Below, piece by piece: positions 49,048-59,250 of a stretch of DNA of 64,000 nt; position 1 is the first letter of the stretch; the number at the start of each line of letters is the position of its first letter. A program made the position numbers and the translations under genes. This DNA is from Fuerstiella sp. (GTDB lineage: Bacteria; Planctomycetota; Planctomycetia; Planctomycetales; Planctomycetaceae): contig JAKVAZ010000004.1 in the NCBI GenBank assembly GCA_022447225.1, positions 1-64,000 on the forward strand, read 5' to 3'. A model generated the notes under the pieces. That model saw nothing but the letters and a program-made list of their open reading frames with translations. It ran no database searches and was not told the DNA's origin.

Positions 49048-49965
49048 TCAGTACTTCCGATAATTGACCTGAACAGACGGCCGTCCGGTAATCGATTCGA
49101 TCTGTGAGACCTGCAGTGTCAGCAGATGCTCCGTAGCACTGGTCACTGAATCTGTCTGGAAAAAGAACTGACCAATGGTCCACTGATCCTGCACCGAATG
49201 GCCCACAACAACCACGTCGTCTTTGCGCAGCTTGATTTCAAACTGCTGATCAAACAGTGGCACAATCTTTTGACGAATGGGAAGGTGGTCGCCGGCATCC
49301 TTAACCGTCAGACGCATTGTTGCACGACCAAACTGCAGTTCCGGTACGAATTGCAGCAGCATCCAGTCGTCCCCGGTTTCGATCGTTTTGATTCTCAGAA
49401 CACAGCGGATTTCATCACCTGCATCGACTCCCGTCATCCCGGGAATCACCACATCATTCGGAATCTCGGCCCTGGTTCCGCGACGGATTTCAACCAGGGA
49501 TTCACTGCCGTCCGGAATAACAATCGGCAAACCGGACTGTCCGGAGGCGGAAAAGTACATGTGACCTGAGCCAGATCTGCGTCGCGAGTTCTCCTGCTGG
49601 ATCTGATTCTGTGAGGTACTCAGCAGACTTTGAAGTGCCCATGGGTATGGTGGCTGTGACACTCCAACCCGAAAACCACTCTCATTTAATACTCGCCGGG
49701 CCTGCCACTTTTGCAGAACACTCTCACACATTTGCCGCCAAACAGCCTGCCGCACCCGATTTTCTGACACTGGCTGATCGATGACTGATGCAGTCAAACG
49801 CACGATTCGCTTGACCGGCACGCCCTCCGAGGGCTTTGCATCGAGCTCTAAGCGCTGTTCTTTTAGCTTCTGCCGAAGATGATCTGCGGTGTCACCGCGA
49901 AACAATGCGCAGCCGCCGATACATCCGAACAGCAGCAAAACATAAAGTTCAGTTCGAAAACGCAT
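49048..49965 (-). CDS. Uncharacterised lipoprotein
   Basis: The 305-aa product starts with a lipoprotein signal: basic residues, a hydrophobic run at 7-15, then CIGGC with the lipobox cysteine near position 19. Anchoring after processing by Lgt is therefore expected. The rest has no motif I know. It is moderately beta-rich, with a Pro- and Ser-rich middle (about 100-140) and a C-terminal part rich in Val. It converges with the sigma-factor gene (49 bases apart) and is divergent from ispF. Confidence 0.75.
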   Translation of the reverse strand: MRFRTELYVLLLFGCIGGCALFRGDTADHLRQKLKEQRLELDAKPSEGVPVKRIVRLTASVIDQPVSENRVRQAVWRQMCESVLQKWQARRVLNESGFRVGVSQPPYPWALQSLLSTSQNQIQQENSRRRSGSGHMYFSASGQSGLPIVIPDGSESLVEIRRGTRAEIPNDVVIPGMTGVDAGDEIRCVLRIKTIETGDDWMLLQFVPELQFGRATMRLTVKDAGDHLPIRQKIVPLFDQQFEIKLRKDDVVVVGHSVQDQWTIGQFFFQTDSVTSATEHLLTLQVSQIESITGRPSVQVNYRKY

Positions 49966-50173
49966 GGACGGATTTCAGGCGGTGTGACAGGATTCCGGAT
50001 ATATCCGGAACGTGTGGCTGCGGAAACCTGACTAAATGCTGTGAATTGGGCGGAGGCTACGGATCAGTCGCTGCCTCCGTCAACGTCAGACGCCTCCGGC
50101 AGTAAATAAATCCTCAGTGCTTTCTGACACCTCCAGGCGTCACAGTCAGAATTATCGAAAGCGATCCCAAGAC

Positions 50174-50683
50174 ATGCAGAATCCGCCGGTTTATCGTATT
50201 GGCGAAGGACATGATCGTCACCGCACTGTGGAAGGCCGCCCCCTGATGATTGGTGGTGTTGATGTGGAGGCATCATTCGGCCTCGATGGTCACAGTGATG
50301 CCGACGTGCTGATTCATGCCGTAATCGACGCATTACTTGGAGCGACCGGTTACGGTGATATTGGTGAATGGTTTCCGGACACCGATGAAAACTGGAAATC
50401 CACTGATTCGGGCGACCTCCTGCGACATGTACGTGAATCTGTTGTAGACGGGAAATGGAAAATTCAGAATCTGGACTGTACGATTTCTGCGGAACAGCCA
50501 AAGCTGTCCGACTGGAAACCTGTCATTCGGAAGCGACTTGCCGCATTACTGGAGGTGAGCACGTCCGTATTGAACGTCAAAGCCAAGTCCGGAGAGAAAG
50601 TCGGACCGATCGGGCGAGGCGAGGCAATTGAAGCAGATGTTGTTGTGCTGCTATGTCAGGAATCGCCGAAAGAATCAGTGTAG
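50174..50683 (+). CDS. ispF: 2-C-methyl-D-erythritol 2,4-cyclodiphosphate synthase
   Basis: This 169-aa trimeric zinc enzyme of the non-mevalonate isoprenoid pathway cyclises CDP-methylerythritol 2-phosphate. The diagnostic string YRIGEGHDRH near 7-16 gives the first metal ligands. GLDGHSDADVLIHAVIDALLG near 36-56, GDIGEWFPDTD near 60-70 and SGEKVGPIGRGEAI near 139-152 follow. The ATG at 50174 was preferred because the upstream frame adds only unrelated residues. The next two genes (ruvC, ruvA) follow at 53 and 66 bases on the same strand. Confidence 0.94.
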   Translation: MQNPPVYRIGEGHDRHRTVEGRPLMIGGVDVEASFGLDGHSDADVLIHAVIDALLGATGYGDIGEWFPDTDENWKSTDSGDLLRHVRESVVDGKWKIQNLDCTISAEQPKLSDWKPVIRKRLAALLEVSTSVLNVKAKSGEKVGPIGRGEAIEADVVVLLCQESPKESV

Positions 50684-50736
50684 TCTGCTGTCGAACTTTC
50701 ATTGCTGCCCACAAGTGCATCGCTACGGAAACAACC

Positions 50737-51261
50737 ATGTCGTTTGCCGACAGCCCGCATCCCTGCACGAATCAGTATTCACGCTATCTTGGAATTGACC
50801 CAGGACTAAACCGTACCGGCTACGCTCTGCTGGAGCGTCATGCGGATGGACCGACTCTTCTCGAAGGTGGAATCATTCGAACTTCCCCCAAAGATTCGCT
50901 CCAGCATCGGGTCCACGAAATTGCAGCCGGAATACGCGAAATAGCTGATGAATTTTCCCCCGAAGTCGTTGCAATGGAACAGATTTTTTCTCACGGACAG
51001 AATCTCAAAACAGCGCTTCAGCTCGCTCATGTTCGAGGGGCAATTCTGGTCACACTGGCGGACGTTGCTATTTCGGTCGTCCATTATTCTCCGACTCAGG
51101 TCAAACGACTGCTGACCGGCAGTGGTCGGGCTCCCAAGGAACAGATTCAACATGCCGTCAGAGCAGAACTTAAACTGTCTGAAATTCCCGAACCGAACGA
51201 TGTAGCCGACGCTTCCGCCGTCGCACTGTGTTTGTATCATTCCGTACGGTTTGCTGCCTGA
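50737..51261 (+). CDS. ruvC: Holliday junction resolvase RuvC
   Basis: This 174-aa endonuclease resolves four-way junctions. Acidic metal-binding residues are visible in YLGIDPGLNRTGYAL (Asp near 19), AMEQIF (Glu near 83), and the C-terminal DVADASAVALC (two Asp, about 155-165). The frame extends upstream into the end of ispF. ATG 50737 gives the family length. ruvA follows directly, but ruvB is not in the window. Confidence 0.95.
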   Translation: MSFADSPHPCTNQYSRYLGIDPGLNRTGYALLERHADGPTLLEGGIIRTSPKDSLQHRVHEIAAGIREIADEFSPEVVAMEQIFSHGQNLKTALQLAHVRGAILVTLADVAISVVHYSPTQVKRLLTGSGRAPKEQIQHAVRAELKLSEIPEPNDVADASAVALCLYHSVRFAA

Positions 51262-51327
51262 AGTCGGCAGTTTGTCCGGAAACCAAATCCCCACCGGATT
51301 CACCGCCTATTCATCAGGAAACTTGTC

Positions 51328-51945
51328 TTGATTACCCGCATCACGGGAGTACTTGTCGGTCTCAACGATGTTTGCGCAACACTGCGTATCGGAGGCATGG
51401 ACCACGAAGTGTTGGTGCCGGACCTTGTCCGCCGACAACTGCAGTCAAAGCTGAACGAAGAAATCAGCCTCAGGACCATTGAATTTCTGGAAGGCAATCC
51501 TCAGCAGGGTCGACTGGTACCGCGAATGGTTGGGTTTGCCGGTGATGCCGAAAAGGAATTCTTCGAATTATTTTGTTCAGTCGACGGAGTGGGCGTACGC
51601 AAAGCTTTGCGAGCCATGATTCGACCGGTGCGGGAAGTCGCAGAAGCAATTGAAGAACGTGACATCAAACAGCTCAGTACACTCCCTGGAGTTGGACCGG
51701 CGGTCGCCGAACGGATCGTGGCAAAACTACGTCGGAAGATGGCCAAATTCGCGATGATGGTTGCCACGGAAGTTCCGAACAGCACCGATCGAGACATGTT
51801 TATGGAGGCTTACGAAGCGCTCGTCAGCATTGGACACACACCACAGGATGCCCGCAGTCGGATTGATACCGTGCGAGAGTCGAAGAAGAAGTACAAGTCT
51901 GTCGAAGAGATCCTGGCGCAGATCTACCAGAATCTGCGAGGATGA
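51328..51945 (+). CDS. ruvA: Holliday junction DNA helicase subunit RuvA
   Basis: This 205-aa protein has the RuvA layout. An N-terminal OB-like domain begins [13 protein letters not shown] (TTG start at 51328). Helix-hairpin-helix DNA-binding motifs follow ([13 protein letters not shown] near 90 and [20 protein letters not shown] near 125-144). The C-terminal domain III ([25 protein letters not shown] near 152-177) binds RuvB. It forms the tetramer that holds the junction for RuvB branch migration. It converges with greA after 197 bases. Confidence 0.94.
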   Translation: MITRITGVLVGLNDVCATLRIGGMDHEVLVPDLVRRQLQSKLNEEISLRTIEFLEGNPQQGRLVPRMVGFAGDAEKEFFELFCSVDGVGVRKALRAMIRPVREVAEAIEERDIKQLSTLPGVGPAVAERIVAKLRRKMAKFAMMVATEVPNSTDRDMFMEAYEALVSIGHTPQDARSRIDTVRESKKKYKSVEEILAQIYQNLRG

Positions 51946-52142
51946 GCTGACTCATCCGCTAGCATTAAGATCTTGGGAAATTCTCCGGTTGTAAAGCTGA
52001 CTCTCCGCATAATGAACACCAGCAGGGAGAAGCGAGTTACAAAGTCTTCCGATACGCAATACAGCAGGAGAAATCCGATATTTAGAAACTGACTTTCGAG
52101 CGAGAATCACTGACTAGTACCTGGTAATCGTTTTTGCTCGAC

Positions 52143-52628
52143 TTAGTCGTCAGCATCCCCGATTGCCGTAATCTCGAAATTCAATGTTCCGACCGGCACT
52201 TCTGTTTCAAATTTATCGCCGACTTTCTTGCCCAACATCGCCTGAGCAATCGGACTGGAGGTAAGAATCTTCATCACGTCGCCGTCATAGTCTTCTTCCC
52301 CGGGACCGACAAGTTCGTATTGCTCCACCTCACCGTCGGAAAGGTCCCGAACTGTGACCAAAGAACCGAAATTAACAACTCCCCTGGGCATATCTGACTT
52401 TTCGACGATTCGACAGTTGGCCAGCTTCGTTTTAAGCTGGCTGACTTTTGCCTGGATATACCCCTGCTGCTCTCGTGCCGCATGGTACTCAGCATTTTCC
52501 TTCAGATCGCCTTCGTCACGAGCCAGCTTGATACGTTCCGTGACAGCCGGCAGCTGGTCTTCTTCCAGTACACGGATTTCTTCGCGAATTTTGTCATAAC
52601 CAGCACGGGAAATCGGATGAGGATCCAT
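52143..52628 (-). CDS. greA: Transcription elongation factor GreA
   Basis: This 161-aa protein enters the RNA polymerase secondary channel and stimulates cleavage of backtracked RNA. The N-terminal coiled coil carries the acidic tip [21 protein letters not shown] (about 36-56), the GreA signature. The C-terminal FKBP-like domain contains [11 protein letters not shown] and [14 protein letters not shown] (about 124-137). ATG 52628 was chosen over a TTG 18 bases upstream. A strong hairpin lies about 100 bases ahead of the start. Confidence 0.95.
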   Translation of the reverse strand: MDPHPISRAGYDKIREEIRVLEEDQLPAVTERIKLARDEGDLKENAEYHAAREQQGYIQAKVSQLKTKLANCRIVEKSDMPRGVVNFGSLVTVRDLSDGEVEQYELVGPGEEDYDGDVMKILTSSPIAQAMLGKKVGDKFETEVPVGTLNFEITAIGDADD

Positions 52629-52948
52629 GATTTGACTCGGGATCAAAATGGTGAGAGGTATAACGTTGCGAATAAATTCCAGTCGACTCTTCCGGCTGAG
52701 TTCGCACTTTGATCATCGTTCAATAGCAACGGCGGCTAAGAGAAGGTTTTCTCAGCCGCCGAACATTCACAAAAGTAAAATAAGTGTACCCGTCCACGAA
52801 CGGAAAGGACAGAGTACCGGTGATTCCCTGGCTTCGTACGCCCACCCCCGCGCACACGGTCACAGACTGAGTATGTTCATCCGGAATTCCGAAACCCTCA
52901 GAACGAATTTACCGAACGGTGATCGTCAGCCCACTCTGTCAACACCGG
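52629..52948. other. Intergenic region between sugar cluster and greA
   Basis: These 320 bases contain the GC-rich hairpin at 52730-52761 and otherwise show no convincing frame or RNA gene. The greA promoter is expected between the hairpin and 52628 or just before the hairpin. Confidence 0.4.
52730..52761. terminator. Strong GC-rich hairpin between the Gfo/Idh gene and greA
   Basis: CGGCGGCT at one end pairs with AGCCGCCG at the other. The inner GAGAA/TTCTC continues the stem with a 2-base bulge. Downstream on the minus strand there is only a weak T-rich stretch (TTGCTATTG), so a classical intrinsic terminator is not certain. It could end the upstream sugar cluster or sit in the greA 5' leader. 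Confidence 0.55.
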
Positions 52949-54094
52949 TCATTGAACGTTGATCCACTGACGGGTCCGGGCACTTTCCAAAACGGCGTCG
53001 CAGACCCACTGCGTCTCCTGAGCTTCCCGGAATGTCGGACTACAGCGTTCTCCGGACTCCAGACTCTGGAGAAAATCGGCAACCTGATGAACAAAGGTGT
53101 GCTCATAACCAATCTGTAGACCGGGAACCCACCACTTGTCCATGTATGGCATGTCTCCGTCAGTCACATGCACTGAACGCCATCCCCGAACAACCGAATC
53201 ATCGCGGTGATCGAAGTATTCCAGTCGGTGCAAATCATGGAGATCCCAGCGAATTGAAGCATGCTCACCATTGATCTCGAACGTATACAAAGCCTTATGA
53301 CCGCGTGCGTAGCGTGTTGATTCAAACAGCCCCAGTGATCCATTTTGGAAGTGACAGAGAAATGCACAAGCATCATCAATTCCGACTGGTTCAACTTTGC
53401 CCGTCAAATTGTGCAGGCGTTCCTTGACAAACGTTTCCGTCATCGCGGTCACGTCAGTGACAGACCCGTTGAGCCAGATGGCAGTGTCGATGCAGTGAGC
53501 CAACAGATCACCTGTCACACCGGAACCGGCCGCATTAACGTCCAGTCGCCACAAGGCTTCGCCACCCTGCGGCAGGTCTTCCGCAATCGTCCAGTCCTGT
53601 AAAAAATTTGCCCGGTAATGAAAGATTCGCCCCAGTCGTCCATCATCAATCAGCTGTTTAGCCAGAGTGACTGCCGGAACACGTCGGTAATTGTACCAGA
53701 CGGTGTTAAGAACTCCGGCTTTCTCCACAGCCTCAACCATCTGCTCTCCCTCAGCAGGATTGAGCGCGAGAGGTTTTTCACAAAGGATTATCTTGCCGGC
53801 TTCAGCCGCAGCAACAGCGATTTCAGCGTGTGCGTTATTGGGTGTACAGATGTCAATCGCATCAATGTCATCCCGTCTGATAAGTTCGCGCCAGTCGGTT
53901 TCTGTGGTTTCGTATTGCCACTGATCGGCAAAGGCCGTGACCCTGTCTTTGTTGCGTCCACATACGGCTTTAAGTACAGGTCGATGACTCAGTTCAGGAA
54001 AAAAATCATTGACTCGTTTGTACCCGTTGGTGTGGGTACGTCCCATGAATCCGTAACCAACAAGTCCAATATTGATCGGTTTCTGATTTTCCAT
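52949..54094 (-). CDS. Gfo/Idh/MocA family oxidoreductase (sugar cluster)
   Basis: This 381-aa NAD(P)-dependent sugar or inositol dehydrogenase has an N-terminal Rossmann domain ([18 protein letters not shown], about 8-25). [20 protein letters not shown] lies near 75-94, and the family signature EKPLALN lies near 105-111 with the catalytic Lys. The C-terminal alpha/beta domain follows. It is the last gene of a three-gene minus-strand run with a TIM-barrel isomerase (67-base gap) and a phosphomannose-isomerase-like cupin. Together these suggest oxidation of an imported sugar or polyol. The substrate is not known. Confidence 0.9.
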   Translation of the reverse strand: MENQKPINIGLVGYGFMGRTHTNGYKRVNDFFPELSHRPVLKAVCGRNKDRVTAFADQWQYETTETDWRELIRRDDIDAIDICTPNNAHAEIAVAAAEAGKIILCEKPLALNPAEGEQMVEAVEKAGVLNTVWYNYRRVPAVTLAKQLIDDGRLGRIFHYRANFLQDWTIAEDLPQGGEALWRLDVNAAGSGVTGDLLAHCIDTAIWLNGSVTDVTAMTETFVKERLHNLTGKVEPVGIDDACAFLCHFQNGSLGLFESTRYARGHKALYTFEINGEHASIRWDLHDLHRLEYFDHRDDSVVRGWRSVHVTDGDMPYMDKWWVPGLQIGYEHTFVHQVADFLQSLESGERCSPTFREAQETQWVCDAVLESARTRQWINVQ

Positions 54095-54161
54095 AGCGTA
54101 GTAACCTGTTGTAAATCCGCTGTGATCTCAATGTTTCGAATCTGGGGTCGGAAAACAGACC

Positions 54162-55181
54162 TCAGGCAGCCCCATGGACGTCCCGAACTTTGATCATCGC
54201 ATCCAGAATCGTATTCCATGTCTGCTGTTCTTCCAGCATCGCGTTGGGGAACATACATCCGTCCCAGCAGATATGTTGAATACCACGTTCCGCGGCACCG
54301 TCCAACCAGTAACCGGAACACTTCGTAATGTCCAGTTTTCCATTGGGATCATCAGCCGGACAGTGTTTTCCGGTCTTGTCATGGGACCCCGCTCCGTGAA
54401 CTTTGCCATCGTTCTGAGCGACATGGAAATCAATAGTCCACGGACGCAACCTGTCGGTCATCGTCCGGTAGGCAGAATAAAAATCTTCTTCAGTGTAATC
54501 GTCCTGCACCAGCGCATGTTCCGGAGCATTGTAGCCAAGCAGGTACAAATAGGTGTGTGCAAGATCTGCCTGGAATCCCAGGGTTTCCGGCATATCGACC
54601 TCTTCCAGTAAATCCAGCATGTCCTTCCAGCTGTGCATACCGGCCCAACAGATCTCACCCTCAGCGGCAAGTCGTTCTCCGTGATCGGCTGCGATCTTCG
54701 CAGCCGATCTAAACGTCGCTGCAATCTTCGCTGTATTCGCTTTGGGATCCCTGCGCCATGCGTCCACGCCGAATTCTGCAGAGTCAATGCGGATGACGCC
54801 GTACTGCCGGATTCCGTGGTCATTAAATATTCCGGCAATTCGACAGGCCATTGTAACCGCGCTGAGAAATTTCTCGGTGGATTCTTTGTCTCCCATCGCA
54901 GAGTCTCCGACGGTCCCTGGCCATATAGGAGCCACCAGTGATCCAACACGAAATCCGTAACCGGCAATCAGGTCTGCAATCCTCTTCAAGTCATCGTCAC
55001 TGGCGTTCGGATCGGTATGGGGCAGGAAAAGAAAGTAGTCAATCCCATCAAATTTTTGTCCGTTGACTTCGGCACCAGCCGTTAATTCCAGCATCCGCTC
55101 AAGATTGATAGGAGGTTCCTGCCCGTCTTCGTCCCCTTTACCAACGAGACCGGGCCACATGGCATTGTGCAGTTTCAACAT
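54162..55181 (-). CDS. Xylose-isomerase-like TIM-barrel sugar isomerase/epimerase
   Basis: This 339-aa TIM-barrel protein belongs to the AP-endonuclease-2/xylose-isomerase-like superfamily. Candidate metal ligands at the ends of strands are Glu in [10 protein letters not shown] (about 172), Asp in GFQADLAHT (about 204), His in DFHVAQNDG (about 251) and an acid in [10 protein letters not shown] (about 307). Such enzymes isomerise or epimerise keto-sugars. There is no signal peptide. It lies between the cupin and the dehydrogenase genes on the same strand. Confidence 0.85.
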   Translation of the reverse strand: MLKLHNAMWPGLVGKGDEDGQEPPINLERMLELTAGAEVNGQKFDGIDYFLFLPHTDPNASDDDLKRIADLIAGYGFRVGSLVAPIWPGTVGDSAMGDKESTEKFLSAVTMACRIAGIFNDHGIRQYGVIRIDSAEFGVDAWRRDPKANTAKIAATFRSAAKIAADHGERLAAEGEICWAGMHSWKDMLDLLEEVDMPETLGFQADLAHTYLYLLGYNAPEHALVQDDYTEEDFYSAYRTMTDRLRPWTIDFHVAQNDGKVHGAGSHDKTGKHCPADDPNGKLDITKCSGYWLDGAAERGIQHICWDGCMFPNAMLEEQQTWNTILDAMIKVRDVHGAA

Positions 55182-55320
55182 TGTCCTGTTTCCTTACTTC
55201 CGTTCATACATTCGGCAAATTTTCGGTCAGGAAACAAATCCTGAATTTCTGCTTCGATGTGTTCTTCAGGGCCAGGCCGCCATGCAAAGCCGCATGGCGT
55301 CGTGTACCACGGCACCACCA

Positions 55321-56538
55321 CTAATCTTTCCAGGCATTCTGTGCGGGAGCATCCGGCTGTGTGTCCGGACCGAAGTATCTGAGTCCAACCAGCGGCTCAG
55401 TTCCGGTATTTTCAAAACGGACACCTTCAGACGCACGAGCGGCAACCACAAACACCTCGTCTTCGGTCATTTCTCCGAAACGAATCATCACCGGTGACTG
55501 TAGATTCATGTCACCGATTCTGCCCATACCCTGAACCGTAATCCAGCAGTACGCCCCAGGATCCCTGATGGTACAGTTCGCACCCGGCTGTAATGTCAGT
55601 TCCTTCGCTGTAAAAAACTGTGTGCCATCCACCTGACCGTAAACAATCCACCGGTCGCACCACCCGTCGCCTTCTTCACTGACGACCGGCTCAAGATAGT
55701 TATTATCTTTAAAACTAACATCCACATTCTTGTCCCAGTCCAGCGCATCAACGAGGTACACATTGTCATCGTGACGCTCTGCCGGAAAATCCTTTGTCAG
55801 CAGTGCGCGAGGAACTTCGCGGCCTTCCACAAGGTTCTGGTACATCGCAAAAACGTCACTGCCCCACTGTGGCTCATAAGTAACCAGTGAGCCCGGTGCA
55901 TGAAGCACACATGGCGGAATGAGCCAACCGGTTCCAGGTTTCAGACGATAGGCTTTGGACAGATCCAGCAAACCGTTTTCGCATTCATTCCAGCGATTCA
56001 GACAGTCGATCACATCCTGTTTTGTAGTTCCAGGTTCCAGCCCCATGAATGTATACGGAAAGTTATTTCCGATCTGATTCATCTGAGGAGGAAAATAGTA
56101 GCTTTCCGGCTTGCCTTCCTGTCCCACCAGTGCAGCCTGTTCAGCATTCTGATGCATGTGATGAGGGATCGGCCCCATGTTGTCAAAGAACTTTGAATAC
56201 ACAGGCCATTTGTGAAAAGAATTCCAGATGTGATCGCCGATCACCTGATCCTTGAGTTCAGCAACGACATCACGCAGCAGGAACCGTTCCCCGTTGTAAA
56301 CACAGTACGACAGTCCTTCATCCTCGTTGCGATTATCGTTGGCCGCTTCCGTTGTCGAACCAAACCATCGTTCATCGATGCCGCCTCGATGCATCCCCAG
56401 GGCATAGTAGTCGTCCGGATGGAGTTTCAGACGGCGACCGGGCTGTAAAAACGAACGCGGAACCCACGTTGGCGCAAGTCTGAGAATACCGTTTCCGGCG
56501 GTGAGTGCATCGGCGGCAAGTTTTGCAGTATTCGACAT
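55321..56538 (-). CDS. Mannose-6-phosphate-isomerase-like cupin protein
   Basis: This 405-aa two-cupin protein has a class-I phosphomannose-isomerase-like metal site. The first cupin has HHMHQNAEQ (His127, His129) and KPESYYF with Glu145. A later IPPCVLHAPG near 219-228 supplies a further His. A second cupin lies about 310-345 (LQPGANCTIRDPGAYCWITVQG). The protein diverges strongly from housekeeping ManA, so it may act on a different sugar. It is the first gene of the minus-strand cluster. Its start is 295 bases from argC, which is divergent. Confidence 0.75.
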   Translation of the reverse strand: MSNTAKLAADALTAGNGILRLAPTWVPRSFLQPGRRLKLHPDDYYALGMHRGGIDERWFGSTTEAANDNRNEDEGLSYCVYNGERFLLRDVVAELKDQVIGDHIWNSFHKWPVYSKFFDNMGPIPHHMHQNAEQAALVGQEGKPESYYFPPQMNQIGNNFPYTFMGLEPGTTKQDVIDCLNRWNECENGLLDLSKAYRLKPGTGWLIPPCVLHAPGSLVTYEPQWGSDVFAMYQNLVEGREVPRALLTKDFPAERHDDNVYLVDALDWDKNVDVSFKDNNYLEPVVSEEGDGWCDRWIVYGQVDGTQFFTAKELTLQPGANCTIRDPGAYCWITVQGMGRIGDMNLQSPVMIRFGEMTEDEVFVVAARASEGVRFENTGTEPLVGLRYFGPDTQPDAPAQNAWKD

Positions 56539-56833
56539 AACGAAGCTTTGAGATTCGCTGGGCTGTGGCTAAAGAACAGTTTGAATTCCGACAGATAGCC
56601 GGAAACATACGAAACTATCCCGCCAGCATGGAGTCTGATCGAAGTAAAGTGCGCCATTTTGACGGAGGAGCCTATGTTTGGAAAGCCCACGGTCAATTTC
56701 GTCTGAGCCACTCCGGATCCAGCAGACATAAAAGTCTGGTTCGGGCCTGGTTGCGAGCAGTCTTTGGTGTCGTAGAATGTCCGGACAGGCCCATGCTCGA
56801 CAACTGTCAGACAATTCAGCGAACGTAATCCCT

Positions 56834-57844
56834 ATGACTAAAGTTGCTATTCTGGGAGCCACCGGTTACACGGCTCTGGAACTGCTCAAAATCCTGGCGC
56901 GTCACCCTCAGTCGGATGTGGTTGCTCTGACAACACGTCAAAAGCACAACCCGCCGGTCACTGAAGTGCATCCGTCACTCACCGGTCTGTTCGACCTGCC
57001 GTGTGAAGATCTTTCGCATGCAGAAGTCGGCAAAAGGGCCGACATTGTCTTTTGCGCCCTTCCACACACAGCCAGCATGGAGGCTGTCCCTCAGTTGCTG
57101 GATGCCGGGTGTCGCGTCATTGATCTCAGTGCTGACTACAGGCTGGATGATCCCGGTGTGTACGAAGAATGGTATGGCAATGTCCATACAGATCCGACGC
57201 GGCTAAGGAATACGGTTTATGGTCTGCCGGAATTGTTTCAGGATCAAATCCCCGACGCAGACCTGGTGGCAAATCCCGGGTGCTACACAAGTACGTCCAT
57301 TCTGGGACTTGCACCACTGCTGGCAGAGGGATTCATCGAACCCCATGGCATCATTATTGATGCAAAGAGCGGCGTCAGCGGAGCAGGACGGAAGCCAAAA
57401 CAGGGGACCTTGTATGCAGAGTGTAACGAGTCGGTAACGGCCTATGGCATCGGTAACCATCGACACACCCCGGAAATTGAACAGGTACTCAGCGTCGTAT
57501 CCGGTGGCTCCGTCAGCGTTGCGTTTAATCCACATTTGATCCCGATGGATCGGGGAATCCTGTGTTCCATGTATCCTCGGCTCAAATCCAGGGTATCTGC
57601 GGATGAGATACTGGCAGCGTGCCGTGACTTCTATTCAGAGCAGCCGTTCGTCCGGGTGGTGGAACATATTCCGGCAACCAAACATGTAGCACATACAAAT
57701 TACTGTGATATCAGCATCAGGATGAATCGCGGTCAACTGGTGGTCTTTTCGGCCACTGACAATCTGATCAAGGGAGCCAGCGGTGTCGCGGTTCAAAATT
57801 TGAACCTCATGCTGGGGCTGGATCAACAGACGGGATTGATCTAA
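56834..57844 (+). CDS. argC: N-acetyl-gamma-glutamyl-phosphate reductase
   Basis: This 336-aa enzyme of arginine synthesis uses NADPH to reduce N-acetylglutamyl phosphate to the semialdehyde. The N-terminal Rossmann motif is [18 protein letters not shown] (3-20). The catalytic cysteine is in [17 protein letters not shown] near 147-163, and a His is in HRHTPEIEQ near 200. The ATG at 56834 follows a weak purine stretch. The frame extends 57 bases further, but that part lacks homology. argJ follows 112 bases downstream, so this is an arg pair. Confidence 0.95.
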   Translation: MTKVAILGATGYTALELLKILARHPQSDVVALTTRQKHNPPVTEVHPSLTGLFDLPCEDLSHAEVGKRADIVFCALPHTASMEAVPQLLDAGCRVIDLSADYRLDDPGVYEEWYGNVHTDPTRLRNTVYGLPELFQDQIPDADLVANPGCYTSTSILGLAPLLAEGFIEPHGIIIDAKSGVSGAGRKPKQGTLYAECNESVTAYGIGNHRHTPEIEQVLSVVSGGSVSVAFNPHLIPMDRGILCSMYPRLKSRVSADEILAACRDFYSEQPFVRVVEHIPATKHVAHTNYCDISIRMNRGQLVVFSATDNLIKGASGVAVQNLNLMLGLDQQTGLI

Positions 57845-57956
57845 ATGTCCGCTCCGGAGAATCCGGAATCGACTCGGGTCGTGAACCCACTTTCCCTGAC
57901 CGTATACCACAGCTAAATTGGCTGTCGCAATATTATACCTTCAAACATCACAATAG

Positions 57957-59189
57957 TTGTCAGTCAGCTCGTCAGGTTTTCCAGTGGACACAACGCACGA
58001 ACTTCCAAAGAAATTTCGGGCTTCAGGTTCAACTTGTGGCATCAAGGACAGCGGTCAGCCGGATTTGGCTCTGTTTATTAGTGACACCCCGGCGGCAGCT
58101 GCCGGGGTGTTCACAACCAATCGTGTTATTGGAGCTCCCGTCGACGTTTCAAGGAGCCGAGTGCCGGCCGAATCCATCCGGGCGGTCGTCATCAATTCCG
58201 GAAACGCTAATGCATGTACGGGTGAAGACGGCCGACAGGCGGCCCTGACCATGACCGCCGACGTCGCTTCAGCCTTAAGATGTAATCCGGAACAGGTACT
58301 TGTGTGTTCAACCGGGATTATCGGTGTGCCACTACCAATTGGTGCGATTACTGCCGGACTTCCGAAAGCGATCACCGGTTCACAGGCAGACAGACAAAGT
58401 TTCCGCGATGCTGCTGTCGCCATGATGACCACGGATACATTTCCCAAACTCGCTTCATCTGATGTAGTCACAGCCACTGGTAAAATTCGTGTCTCCGGCG
58501 CTGGTAAAGGAGCTGCAATGATCGCTCCCAATATGGCAACCATGCTGGCAGTGATCATGACGGACGCGTCGCTCAACTCGGCCCAGTGCGATGCGATCCT
58601 GCGATATGCAGTAGATCGATCATTCAACTGCATCAGCGTCGATGGCCACATGAGTACAAGTGACACCGTACTTCTGCTGGCAAACGGGGCTTCCGAATCA
58701 CCTGTCAAGACAGGTTCGGATGAAGCGGCAGTTCGTGTCGCCGTGGCTGAAGTATGCCAGCAACTTGCGACAGACATCATTCGGGACGCCGAAGGAGCAG
58801 GGCACTTTATTACGGTTGATGTGTTCGGATTTGATACTCGCCGGACTGCGTTTCAGGTCGCTAAAGAAGTCGCAGAAAGCGTACTGGTTAAGACGGCCAT
58901 TACCGGAAACGACCCAAACTGGGGACGCATCACTTCCGCAGCCGGTTACGCGGGGGTCGAATTCGACTCCGATTATCTGTCACTGACAATCAACGGAACA
59001 CCGGTCTATCGTTTTGGCAGTCCTGTTCCCTTCGACGTCACGGCGCTGTCTCAAAAGATGCAGCAGGAAGAAGTGCATCTACTGCTGGAATTGTCAGGTG
59101 GTCCCCGATCCGGAAACCATTCCGTCCGATTCTGGACGTCCGATTTGACTCAGGACTACGTCCGACTGAATTCGGACTACACTACTTAA
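57957..59189 (+). CDS. argJ: Bifunctional ornithine acetyltransferase / N-acetylglutamate synthase
   Basis: This 410-aa ArgJ recycles the acetyl group between N-acetylornithine and glutamate. Visible family landmarks are INSGNANACTGEDGRQAA near 79-96 and the autocleavage site in KGAAMIAPNMATMLAV near 184-199, where the bond before Thr (A-T-M) is cut to give alpha and beta chains. KTAITGNDPNWGRITSAAGYAG lies near 309-330. The start is TTG 57957 or GTG 57984, and neither has a clear Shine-Dalgarno. It lies downstream of argC and upstream of a nucleosidase-fold gene. Confidence 0.95.
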   Translation: MSVSSSGFPVDTTHELPKKFRASGSTCGIKDSGQPDLALFISDTPAAAAGVFTTNRVIGAPVDVSRSRVPAESIRAVVINSGNANACTGEDGRQAALTMTADVASALRCNPEQVLVCSTGIIGVPLPIGAITAGLPKAITGSQADRQSFRDAAVAMMTTDTFPKLASSDVVTATGKIRVSGAGKGAAMIAPNMATMLAVIMTDASLNSAQCDAILRYAVDRSFNCISVDGHMSTSDTVLLLANGASESPVKTGSDEAAVRVAVAEVCQQLATDIIRDAEGAGHFITVDVFGFDTRRTAFQVAKEVAESVLVKTAITGNDPNWGRITSAAGYAGVEFDSDYLSLTINGTPVYRFGSPVPFDVTALSQKMQQEEVHLLLELSGGPRSGNHSVRFWTSDLTQDYVRLNSDYTT

Positions 59190-59250
59190 CTATTGCAGAC
59201 ACAATCACCTGCAACCTGTCGCCTCGAATTCCCGTGATAATGCGTTTGGC

